Assembly: GCA_023487865.1 (NCBI GenBank)
Contig: JAMDBG010000177.1
Location: forward strand, 1-6,699
Length of the DNA: 6,699 nt
Direction: 5' to 3'
From: Deltaproteobacteria bacterium
Lineage (GTDB): Bacteria > Desulfobacterota > Syntrophia > Syntrophales > UBA5619
A program made the translations under genes and the position numbers. Positions 1 to 5,540 of this stretch are shown piece by piece (the first letter of the stretch is position 1; the number at the start of each line of letters is the position of its first letter). The notes beneath the pieces were generated by a model. That model ran no database searches, had not been told where the DNA came from, and was given only the letters and a program-made list of their open reading frames with translations.

Positions 1-39
1 TTTCAGACCGAAAAAATCGACGACCTTTTTCTTGCCCAT
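1..39 (-). CDS. Start of an unidentified gene (13 codons only)
   Basis: Only the first 13 codons are present, reading MGKKKVVDFFGLK, and the gene continues beyond the left edge. The ATG is at 39-37 on the minus strand. A strong Shine-Dalgarno run, AAAAGGAGGGG, lies at 57-47, so the start is well supported even though the product cannot be named. The N-terminus is lysine-rich and is not a signal peptide. The gene lies downstream of lepB on the same strand. A hairpin terminator ends only a few bases before its ribosome binding site, so it has almost no room for a promoter of its own. No function is proposed. Confidence 0.6.
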   Translation of the reverse strand, partial: MGKKKVVDFFGLK

Positions 40-64
40 CCTGTTTCCCCTCCTTTTGGATAGT

Positions 65-97
65 AAAAAAAGCCAACCTCCGAAGCGCGAGGTCGGC
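65..97 (-). terminator. Intrinsic terminator after lepB
   Basis: Read on the minus strand, GCCGACCTC (97-89) pairs with GAGGTTGGC (80-72) through nine positions including one G-U pair. The 8-base loop is GCGCTTCG, and seven T residues (71-65) follow directly. This is a textbook Rho-independent terminator 37 bp after the lepB stop codon. It sits in the immediate leader of the next minus-strand gene, so it could also act as an attenuator for that gene. Confidence 0.85.
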
Positions 98-133
98 CGG
101 ATTGCATGGTTCGAGCGGGCCTACGCCGCCCTT

Positions 134-829
134 TTACTGCAGCGTGGTGAAAAAACGCGACCAGCGCGGCTGATAGCGATCCATGATATTGAGTGAGATT
201 ACAACGGCCGTGGCCCGCCCCAGTATGGCTTTGCGATCGACGAAGCCGAAGTAGCGCGAGTCCGCGCTGTTGTCCCGGTTATCGCCCATCATGAAATAGT
301 GGTGATCCGGAACGGTCACCGGCGGAAACGAGCGCATCGCCGGTCGATCGGGCATGGTCATCGTCATATGTCTATGTCCCGTCAAATCTTCGGTATAGAA
401 CTGCCGTTCCCCCTCGTCGGACGGGGGTGCTGCGAGGCCTTTCCAATCGGGAATGTCGTAGTTCAGGGCTTCGCCGTTGATGAAAAGCCGATTGTTGCGC
501 ATCGCAATGGTATCACCGGGTACGGCCACGACACGCTTTACCAGACGCGTCCCATCCGCAGGGGAAAGAAACACGACGATCTCCCCCCGCCCGGGGTTGT
601 CCCAACTGGCGAGATGCCAGGTGGTGTAAGGCACTTTCAGATCGTAGGCGAGCTTGTTGGCGAAGATCCGGTCCCCTTCAAGGATGGTCGGATTCATCGA
701 TCCTGTGGGGACCACATACCAATCCGCTATGGCCGACTTGAACGAGGTCGCTATCAGCAAAGCGATGAGGAGGCTGCCAAGCCACCCCCGCAAGAGGATC
801 GATGCGTATTTCCCGAAGTGTTTCGTCAT
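134..829 (-). CDS. lepB: Signal peptidase I (LepB), membrane serine protease
   Basis: A 231-residue type I signal peptidase, which removes signal peptides from secreted proteins at the outer face of the cytoplasmic membrane. Residues about 11-30 form one hydrophobic N-terminal membrane anchor. The catalytic serine is Ser44 in PTGSMNPT. The catalytic lysine is Lys98 in RLVKRVVAVPGD. The conserved box GDNRDNSADSR is at 182-192. All family boxes are present in order and the length is normal, so it should be active. I chose the ATG at 829-827 because a GGGGGG ribosome binding site lies 5 bases upstream and the membrane anchor follows at once. The frame stays open for another 56 codons upstream, but that extension overlaps the 3' end of the acetyltransferase gene and has no family counterpart. 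The gene follows the acetyltransferase by 34 bp and ends at a terminator. No separate promoter was recognised. Confidence 0.95.
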   Translation of the reverse strand: MTKHFGKYASILLRGWLGSLLIALLIATSFKSAIADWYVVPTGSMNPTILEGDRIFANKLAYDLKVPYTTWHLASWDNPGRGEIVVFLSPADGTRLVKRVVAVPGDTIAMRNNRLFINGEALNYDIPDWKGLAAPPSDEGERQFYTEDLTGHRHMTMTMPDRPAMRSFPPVTVPDHHYFMMGDNRDNSADSRYFGFVDRKAILGRATAVVISLNIMDRYQPRWSRFFTTLQ

Positions 830-863
830 TTGTCCCCCCTGGTTTAACCCATCGCCTGCCTGA

Positions 864-1396
864 TCAGCTTGCTGATCTCCCCTTCCCTGGGAAACCGCTG
901 CCCTTCGCCGAGAATCCTTCATGAAACAAAACACTGCCTTTGGGAACCTTTTCAGTAAACGGCATAGCAAAAAATACTTCTTGAGGAATTCCCGCATGAA
1001 TCAGTTGCGGATATTCTGGAAGCCAAGCCGCAGGTAGTAATCCGGATGACCCACCAGCACGCACCCTTGGCCTCCCTTTTTTTTAAGTAAAGACAACCCT
1101 TCATGGATAAGGGATTTCCCGATTCCTTTTTTTTGATGCTCCGGAAATACAGAAACCGGGCCGAGGCCGTACCAGCCTGTCGAACCGTCAGAAATTGTGA
1201 CCGGCGAAAAAGCGATATGGCCTACCACCTGTCCATCAATCTCCGCAACCAGCGAAACGGTCAGCGCATTGGCTTTCCGTAATGCATTGATGATGAATTG
1301 TTCCGTATGCTGACTGATTGCTAGGCTCTTGAAGGCGGCAATGGTCACTTTCGATATGGCTTCCATATCCGAACCTGTTTCATTCCTTATGATCAT
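864..1396 (-). pseudogene. GNAT-family N-acetyltransferase (YhbS-like), frameshifted near its C-terminus
   Basis: The intact part, 1001-1396, encodes 131 residues of a YhbS-like GNAT acetyltransferase, an enzyme class that transfers acetyl from acetyl-CoA to an amine; its substrate is unknown. The acetyl-CoA loop is QKKGIG at residues 88-93, preceded by the conserved strand GWYGLGPVSVFPEH. The ATG at 1396-1394 has an AAGGAG site four bases upstream. Family members are about 165-175 residues. Here the frame stops at GFQNIRN, and the missing tail continues in the next frame as YPQLIHAGIPQ, then FFAMPF and VLFHEGF, to a stop at 864-866. Adding one base around 1010-1020 would restore a protein of about 177 residues. 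The break is therefore a single-base deletion or a sequencing error. The gene starts 36 bp after the toxin remnant and is AT-rich compared with lepB. Confidence 0.85.
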
Positions 1397-1432
1397 TTTG
1401 CTCCTTGGTCTCACAGGCAAGTTCCCCAAAAA

Positions 1433-1548
1433 TCACCGGGCTCCAACGACTGGTTGGCCAATACATTCGGCATGAAGACCTGAATTCTTCGCAGCAGCAA
1501 ATTGTCTTCTATCAGAGGTGATAAAGATGAATCAACTGGTAGCCTCAT
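1433..1548 (-). pseudogene. Remnant of a VapC-type PIN-domain toxin (large internal deletion)
   Basis: The ATG at 1548-1546 overlaps the antitoxin stop codon as ATGA, the usual translational coupling of toxin-antitoxin pairs. It begins MRLPVDSS, which fits a PIN-domain first strand with its metal-binding aspartate. After about eight codons the frame changes. The next frame, from about 1531, reads FIFITSDRRQFAAAKNSG and then LHAECIG, ending at a TGA at 1433-1435. TSDRRQ...AAK..GL is the typical C-terminus of VapC ribonucleases. About 40 codons remain of a usual 120-140, so the catalytic core is gone and the two ends are joined out of frame. The start frame itself reads into a meaningless 45-residue peptide ending at 1411. 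A functional RNase is not possible. The assignment rests on the two ends and the paired antitoxin. Confidence 0.7.
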
Positions 1549-1778
1549 GAATTCATGCCACGCTCTTCTAAGATGGCTGAAGATAAGTTGCTTCCCTGGA
1601 TACGCAAACGGATTCCTGATTGCCTCCACGCCGGGTTCATCTTTGCTTTATCGGAAAATGGAACCACTTCAGCCACCGGTTTTCCGCGCCTGAGAAGAAT
1701 AAGAGTTTCCCCATGTTCTACCTCAGTTATCAAATCTGAAGCCTTTTTGCGGAAATCTGTGAATGCAATGTTTTTCAT
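1545..1778 (-). CDS. Phd/YefM-type antitoxin of a type II toxin-antitoxin pair
   Basis: A 77-residue antitoxin. Residues 1-45 have the Phd/YefM DNA-binding pattern: FTDFRKKASDLITEVEHGE, then LLRRGKPVAEVVPF. The C-terminal tail (about 50-77), with PAWRQSG and SAILEERG, resembles the toxin-binding tail found on antitoxins paired with PIN-domain VapC toxins. The ATG at 1778-1776 follows GGAGG by 8 bases. A start eight codons further upstream would lie across the operator repeat and lacks a ribosome binding site. The protein appears complete while its toxin is deleted, so it is an orphan antitoxin. It would be expected to bind the inverted repeat just upstream and repress itself. It might still counter a related toxin elsewhere in the cell, which is inference. 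Confidence 0.88.
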   Translation of the reverse strand: MKNIAFTDFRKKASDLITEVEHGETLILLRRGKPVAEVVPFSDKAKMNPAWRQSGIRLRIQGSNLSSAILEERGMNS

Positions 1779-1786
1779 TGGCGTAC

Positions 1787-1822
1787 CTCCTAAACTGGAC
1801 ACCCAAGTATACAGTTTAGGAG
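1787..1822. promoter_or_regulatory. Perfect 11-bp inverted repeat, likely antitoxin operator
   Basis: CTCCTAAACTG (1787-1797) and CAGTTTAGGAG (1812-1822) are exact reverse complements separated by 14 bases. On the minus strand the promoter-proximal arm adjoins the -10 element and the other arm contains the antitoxin Shine-Dalgarno. Autorepression of such operons by Phd-type dimers on palindromes is established. That this repeat is the site here is inferred from its position. In RNA the same arms could pair and hide the ribosome binding site, which would be an alternative control. Confidence 0.75.
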
Positions 1823-1836
1823 TGGTCTTTTGTCAA
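1806..1836 (-). promoter_or_regulatory. Sigma-70-type promoter of the toxin-antitoxin operon
   Basis: On the minus strand a consensus -35 TTGACA (1836-1831) is followed after 19 bases by -10 TATACT (1811-1806), five of six matches. The spacer is longer than the ideal 17, so it may be moderate in strength or depend on DNA shape. It lies 28 bp upstream of the antitoxin start and overlaps the inverted-repeat operator. It would drive antitoxin, toxin remnant, acetyltransferase and possibly lepB. Confidence 0.6.
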
Positions 1837-1849
1837 GACTCAATTTTGG

Positions 1850-1943
1850 GGTCAACGGCGAAGCTAAGCGGAGGCACGAACCTGCTGGACTGTGGAGCAA
1901 GCCTTGCAGGTGAAGTGACGACCGCTTCAGCGTATTGTTGGCA
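1850..1943 (-). other. Integron attC recombination site (94 bp)
   Basis: Read on the minus strand: R'' TGCCAAC (1943-1937); 8 bases AATACGCT; one unpaired G (1928); AAGCGG (1927-1922); a central part; CCGCTT (1871-1866); 9 bases AGCTTCGCC; R' GTTGACC (1856-1850). AAGCGG pairs with CCGCTT, and beyond the bulged base GCT pairs with AGC. An inner stem ACCTGC/GCAGGT (1911-1906, 1885-1880) lies between. Known attC sites such as those of aacA4 and aadA have the same plan: AAC, 8 bases, one extrahelical base, 6 bp, then 9 bases to GTT. R'' matches the loose consensus RYYYAAC at 5 of 7 positions and R' matches GTTRRRY at 6 of 7. The orientation places the antitoxin cassette directly after the G/TT crossover point. 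No integrase gene is in the window. Confidence 0.72.
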
Positions 1944-2379
1944 CCGCGAATCAGGGCGCGAGCCAGCTATTTATTTCATTCAAGAACACGGCTAATGATC
2001 CTATCCGAGCGCCAACAAGGAGCTGAAAAGCGGTAGCTTAGCGGCGCCAACAGTTAAAGCTGTCGATTGGACTGCGAACACCGGTCGGTCCACAATTCAA
2101 CATGAGTATTGGATGGTACTATCTTTAATGGCACTTTCGTCACGGTCATTCCCTCAGCCCCTGCCTGCCTGTTGAAACGTTCGGACGAAACTCGTGAAAC
2201 AGCGATGTAAATTGGAGGTGTTCGAAGAAAGGTGCGCAAGATGACCACTTTATGGACACCTTGTCAATGATTTATTGATAATAGGTCATGGGGGTGAAAG
2301 ATCACCATTTGCTTCCCTTGGAGGCCGACTCCTGATATAAGGCGCCGGGAATAAAGACCATGCAAGAGGATTTTGGAAT
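1944..2379. other. About 430 bp without a convincing gene
   Basis: No frame on either strand gives a recognisable protein. A minus-strand frame at 2054-2248 (64 codons from a GTG, or 31 codons from an ATG at 2149 after GAGGGA) has no familiar motif. It could be a cassette ORF or chance. If 1850-1943 is an attC site, this stretch occupies the place of the preceding cassette. It also contains a direct repeat GCGCCAACA (2009, 2044), a short hairpin GGTGA/TCACC (2293-2306), and the leader of the ABC-F gene, for which no clear promoter was found. Confidence 0.5.
2009..2052. repeat. Direct repeat GCGCCAACA x2, with an attC-like half site
   Basis: The 9-mer GCGCCAACA occurs at 2009-2017 and 2044-2052, 35 bp apart. 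From the first copy, AAC is followed by 8 bases (AAGGAGCT), a G, then AAAAGC on the plus strand. This is the spacing of the R''-L'' half of the attC site at 1850-1943, here in the opposite orientation. No matching L'-R' half with GTT at the right distance was found downstream, so at most this is a decayed half site. Confidence 0.3.
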
Positions 2380-4404
2380 TTGATCTACCTGAAAGACATC
2401 AGCCTCTCCTTTGCCGACCGGAAGATCTTCGAGAAGATCAACTGGACGATCACGGACCGGAGCCGGGTCGGCCTGGTCGGCGACAACGGGACAGGCAAGA
2501 CGACGCTCCTGCGGACGATCCTCGGGAGCATCGATCTGGACGCGGGATCGATCGAGATCCCGGACCGCAAGAGGGTCACGATCGGCTATCTCCCCCAGGA
2601 CCTCGTCGAGCTGGAGCCGATTCCGCTGATGGACTACCTGCGCCAGAAGAGCGGGATCGCGGAGCTGGAGGAGGCGGTGAAACGCGGCGAGGAGGCGCTC
2701 TCCCACCATTCCGACGCCGACGATCCGGCCCACGAGAAGATCCTGAAGGAGTATGAATACGCCGTCGCCTCATTCAACGCGAAGGACGGCTACGCCTTTG
2801 CGGCAAAGGCCAAGCAGATCCTCGCCGGCTTCGGGTTCAGGAACAGCGATTTCCAGAAAAACTGCGGGGATTTCTCCGGCGGCTGGAAGATGCGGATCCA
2901 GCTCGCCGTCATCCTCCTTTCCCGGCCGGACATCATGCTCCTGGACGAGCCGACCAACCACCTCGACACGGAGAGCATGGAGTGGCTGGAGAGCTGGCTC
3001 AAGGACTATCCCGGCACGATCCTCACCATCGCCCACGACCGGGTCTTCCTGGACAAGATCGTCACCGTGATCGCCGAGCTCGCCAACCGGACGATCACGA
3101 TCTACAAGGGAAACTACTCCTACTACCTCCGGGAGAAGGACCGCCGCCGCGAGGCCCTAAAAAAAGAGATGGAGCTGCAAAGGGCGGAGATCAAGAAGAT
3201 CAGGGAATTTGTCGAGAGGTTCCGGTACAAGGCCACCAAGGCCAGCCAGGTCCAGAGCCGGATCAAGATGCTGGAGAAGTTCGATGTCCTCCATGAGGAG
3301 GGACGGGGGAAAAGCGTGAAGATCCGCTTCCCCGAAAGCCCCCGGAGCGGGAAGGAGGTCCTCGACATCCGCGGTTTGGCGAAATCCTACGGGGACCTGA
3401 ATGTCTTTCACGATGTGAACTTCACCCTCTACCGGGGGGAGAAGGCGGCCGTCGTCGGGGTGAACGGGGCGGGCAAATCGACCCTCTCCCGGATCCTCAG
3501 CGGCGAGGAGGCGCCGAGCTCCGGTGAGGTCGGCTACGGGCTCAACGTGAAGATGGCCTTCTTTTCCCAGGAGAGCGCCCAGAACCTCAACTACCGCCGG
3601 ACGATCTGGGAGGAGGTCAACGCCGCCGGGACCCGGAGCAGCGACCAGGAGAGGCGGAACCTCCTCGGCGCCTTTCTTTTTTCGGGCGACGATGTTTACA
3701 AGGAGATCGCCGTCCTGTCCGGCGGTGAGAAGTCCCGCCTGGCCCTGCTGAAGATCCTGCTCACGGACACGAACCTCCTGATCCTCGACGAGCCGACCAA
3801 CCACCTCGATCTGAAGACTCGCGAGATCTTCCAGAACGCCCTGCTCAGCTACCAGGGGACGATCCTGATCGTCTCCCATGACCGCTTCTTCCTCGATTGC
3901 CTGGTCGACCGGGTCTTTGAACTCAAGGACGGCGTCTGCCACGAATACCGGGGCAACTACTCCTATTTCATCGAAAAGAGGCGGGAGGCGGAAAACGCCG
4001 CACTCCTTCCACCGATGGAACAGGCTCTTGCTGCGCCTGTGGAAATGCAGGAGAGCAAAGCGGATGCGGAGACGGTTCGGAAACCGGAGGAGCGAAGCCG
4101 AAAGACCAAGGAAGAAAGACGTCTCGAGGCGGAAGAGAGGAACCGGATCTCGCGGGCCACGTCGGCTCTGAAGAATGACCTGGCGAAAACCGAAGAACGG
4201 ATCGCCCTTCTGGAGACCCAACAGAGGGAAGGCGAGGCGGCCCTCTGCGAACCGGACATTTACCGTGATCCGGAGAGGATCAAGCAGCTCAATCAAGAGC
4301 TGAAAGCGATTTCCGCGGAGCTGGAAGATCTCTACTATGCCTGGAACGACCTGACCCTGAGGCTGGAGGCGATTGAAGAGTCCCTACGGAACGGAGGCGC
4401 CTGA
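2380..4404 (+). CDS. ABC-F family ATPase (ribosome-associated translation factor), TTG start
   Basis: A 674-residue soluble protein with two ABC ATPase domains and no membrane segments, the layout of ABC-F proteins that act at the ribosomal E site. Domain 1: Walker A GDNGTGKTT (34-42), signature FSGGW (165-169), Walker B LLDEPTNHLD (187-196), switch His219. Linker, about 245-325: charged, helical and rich in Lys/Arg/Glu, the P-site tRNA interaction region. Domain 2: Walker A GVNGAGKST (361-369), signature LSGGE (447-451), Walker B ILDEPTNHLD (469-478), switch His501. Residues about 575-670 form a charged C-terminal coiled coil, as in YheS- and Uup-like members. All catalytic residues are present. 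The start is TTG at 2380, nine bases after AGAGGA, and MIYLKDISLSF matches the family N-terminus; no in-frame ATG fits. The gene stands alone on the plus strand and converges on the rubrerythrin operon. A housekeeping translation role is likelier than antibiotic resistance, but sequence alone does not decide it. Confidence 0.93.
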   Translation: MIYLKDISLSFADRKIFEKINWTITDRSRVGLVGDNGTGKTTLLRTILGSIDLDAGSIEIPDRKRVTIGYLPQDLVELEPIPLMDYLRQKSGIAELEEAVKRGEEALSHHSDADDPAHEKILKEYEYAVASFNAKDGYAFAAKAKQILAGFGFRNSDFQKNCGDFSGGWKMRIQLAVILLSRPDIMLLDEPTNHLDTESMEWLESWLKDYPGTILTIAHDRVFLDKIVTVIAELANRTITIYKGNYSYYLREKDRRREALKKEMELQRAEIKKIREFVERFRYKATKASQVQSRIKMLEKFDVLHEEGRGKSVKIRFPESPRSGKEVLDIRGLAKSYGDLNVFHDVNFTLYRGEKAAVVGVNGAGKSTLSRILSGEEAPSSGEVGYGLNVKMAFFSQESAQNLNYRRTIWEEVNAAGTRSSDQERRNLLGAFLFSGDDVYKEIAVLSGGEKSRLALLKILLTDTNLLILDEPTNHLDLKTREIFQNALLSYQGTILIVSHDRFFLDCLVDRVFELKDGVCHEYRGNYSYFIEKRREAENAALLPPMEQALAAPVEMQESKADAETVRKPEERSRKTKEERRLEAEERNRISRATSALKNDLAKTEERIALLETQQREGEAALCEPDIYRDPERIKQLNQELKAISAELEDLYYAWNDLTLRLEAIEESLRNGGA

Positions 4405-4418
4405 ACCTTCCTGCCGTT

Positions 4419-4451
4419 AAAACAAAAGCGGGCCGCATCCCGCCGGCCCGC
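4419..4451 (-). terminator. Intrinsic terminator between convergent operons
   Basis: GCGGGCC (4428-4434) and GGCCCGC (4445-4451) form a perfect 7-bp GC stem with a 10-base loop. On the minus strand the stem is followed by TTTTGTTTT (4427-4419), a good U-tract, 28 bp after the ferritin-like gene's stop. On the plus strand it is followed by CTCTTACTTT, a weaker tract 24 bp after the ABC-F stop. It probably ends both transcripts. Confidence 0.85.
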
Positions 4452-4478
4452 CTCTTACTTTCCATCCCGCTGAGGCGG

Positions 4479-5000
4479 TTACGCCCCATCGAGGTTCGTG
4501 CTCTCCGCCTTCTGAAACCAGCCACCCGGATTAACGAAGTACTCCTCCGTATCCTTGAGAGAGGAATAGTGTTCATGTTCGATTTTGGCCAGGAGGCCGA
4601 AGAACGCCTTCTCCTTCGCGTCGGACGACTGGTCGCGAAGGTGCGCATAGAACGCGGCCCCCTTTGCCTCGAAATCGATCGCCTCGCGGACCGCCTTCAG
4701 GTCATCCGCATCACCGGCGGCAGCCGCTTTCCCACTGGCCTTGGCGGCCCTGCCGAAGATGGACCGTACCGGGGTCTCATTGACCTTGAGAGGAACGGTC
4801 TCCGGCCACTTTTGGTCCTTCCTCCAGCTTTCCGCAAGCTGCTTGAGCCGGTCATAATGCTCCAGTTCCTCCCCCGCGATCTGCTCGAACATCGCCTTGC
4901 CGACGGCATTCTTCGTTCTCTCCGCGTTTTTCTTATAAAAATGGTGTTCGTTCATCTCGTTTTTCAGAGCGGTTTCCAAAGCATTCAATCGTTGTCCCAT
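4479..5000 (-). CDS. Ferritin-like diiron protein (rubrerythrin-type domain, no rubredoxin tail)
   Basis: A 173-residue, mostly helical cytoplasmic protein of the ferritin-like/rubrerythrin superfamily. Two helix pairs each carry the diiron pattern: Glu15 or Glu18 with E45-x-x-H48, and Glu111 with E141-x-x-H144. Such carboxylate/histidine sites bind two irons and support peroxide reduction or iron oxidation. There is no C-terminal Cys-x-x-Cys pair, so unlike its neighbour it lacks a built-in rubredoxin centre and would need an outside electron donor. An Ala/Lys/Gly-rich linker (about 83-98) joins the halves. The ATG at 5000-4998 has AAAGGAG at 5013-5007, and this site overlaps the stop of the rubrerythrin gene. 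The 11-bp gap argues for co-transcription and shared control. The exact reaction is unknown. Confidence 0.88.
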   Translation of the reverse strand: MGQRLNALETALKNEMNEHHFYKKNAERTKNAVGKAMFEQIAGEELEHYDRLKQLAESWRKDQKWPETVPLKVNETPVRSIFGRAAKASGKAAAAGDADDLKAVREAIDFEAKGAAFYAHLRDQSSDAKEKAFFGLLAKIEHEHYSSLKDTEEYFVNPGGWFQKAESTNLDGA

Positions 5001-5011
5001 AATTCTCTCCT

Positions 5012-5509
5012 TTACTCCACCTTCTTGAACATCTTTCCCTTGGCGCCGCAGACCGGACAGACCTCGGGCGCCGACTTCTCCGCCGTATAGCCGCAGACCG
5101 GGCAGACATAATAGGCGTAGGTTTCGCCGGCCTTTGCGAGTCCGGCCAGCATCTCCTGGTAGAGCCGGGCATGGACCTTTTCCACCTCGTTGGCAAAATG
5201 GAAGGACCGCTCCGCCTCCTTGTTCCCCTCCGCCTTGGCCGCCTCGATCATCCCGGGATACATCGACTTGAACTCGTGGCTCTCTCCGGCAACCGCCTCC
5301 TCGATGTTCTCGCGGGTCGTGCGGATCCCCTTGAGGACCCTCAGGTGGTTATGGGCATGGACGGTCTCCGCCTCTGCCGCGGCCCTGAACAGACGGGCCG
5401 CCTGGGGATGTCCTTCCTGGTCCGCCTTTGCGGCAAAGGCCAGGTATTTCCGATTGGCCTGGGACTCGCCCGCGAAGGCCTCCTTCAATGCCTCTTCCGT
5501 TTTTGACAT
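5012..5509 (-). CDS. rbr: Rubrerythrin (NADH-linked peroxide reductase, diiron plus rubredoxin domain)
   Basis: A 165-residue rubrerythrin, a cytoplasmic peroxidase of anaerobes and microaerophiles that reduces hydrogen peroxide with electrons passed through its rubredoxin centre. The four-helix domain (1-130) carries the ligands Glu15 in GESQAN, E48-x-x-H51, Glu76/Glu79 in GESHEF, and E110-x-x-H113. The C-terminal rubredoxin-like domain (131-165) has CPVCG at 136-140 and 151-155, supplying the Fe(Cys)4 site. Length is a little below the roughly 190 of classical rubrerythrins but typical of the short clade. I chose the ATG at 5509-5507 because AAAGGAG lies at 5522-5516. An in-frame ATG ten codons upstream has no such site and adds residues not seen in the family. 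It is the first gene of a two-gene operon with the ferritin-like protein. Its first 20 coding bases and the leader up to 5531 recur exactly, inverted, at the right edge of the window. Confidence 0.95.
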   Translation of the reverse strand: MSKTEEALKEAFAGESQANRKYLAFAAKADQEGHPQAARLFRAAAEAETVHAHNHLRVLKGIRTTRENIEEAVAGESHEFKSMYPGMIEAAKAEGNKEAERSFHFANEVEKVHARLYQEMLAGLAKAGETYAYYVCPVCGYTAEKSAPEVCPVCGAKGKMFKKVE

Positions 5510-5540
5510 ATCATTCTCCTTTCCTAACTCTTCTTTCATT

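Noticed and set aside
842..848. Perfect GTTRRRY match (GTTAAAC, minus strand) as the next attC end
   Set aside because: No R''/L'' half or complementary L' with the right spacing lies upstream, so it is probably chance.
830..997. 56-codon upstream extension of lepB
   Set aside because: It overlaps the displaced C-terminal frame of the acetyltransferase, lacks a ribosome binding site, and has no counterpart in signal peptidases; the ATG at 829 follows GGGGGG and precedes the membrane anchor.
1411..1548. A 45-residue protein from the toxin start frame
   Set aside because: After MRLPVDSS it has no similarity to PIN domains, while the neighbouring frame carries the VapC tail; it is the out-of-frame product of a deletion.
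2054..2248. A 64-codon minus-strand frame (GTG start)
   Set aside because: No recognisable motif, non-ATG start without a strong ribosome binding site; kept only as a note in the intergenic entry.
2309..2340. Promoter for the ABC-F gene (TTGCTT, then TGATATAA)
   Set aside because: The -10 candidates match only three of six positions at acceptable spacing; too weak to list.
3157..4296. A 379-codon open frame on the minus strand
   Set aside because: It lies wholly inside the ABC-F gene, reads as a GC-rich antisense shadow without motifs, and the plus-strand product is unmistakable.
2380..4404. Antibiotic-resistance ABC-F protein
   Set aside because: The long C-terminal coiled coil and YheS/Uup-like signature motifs point to a housekeeping translation factor; nothing in the sequence shows a resistance role.
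4569..5090. A 173-codon plus-strand frame
   Set aside because: It is antisense to the ferritin-like and rubrerythrin genes, whose metal-binding motifs and ribosome binding sites are clear.
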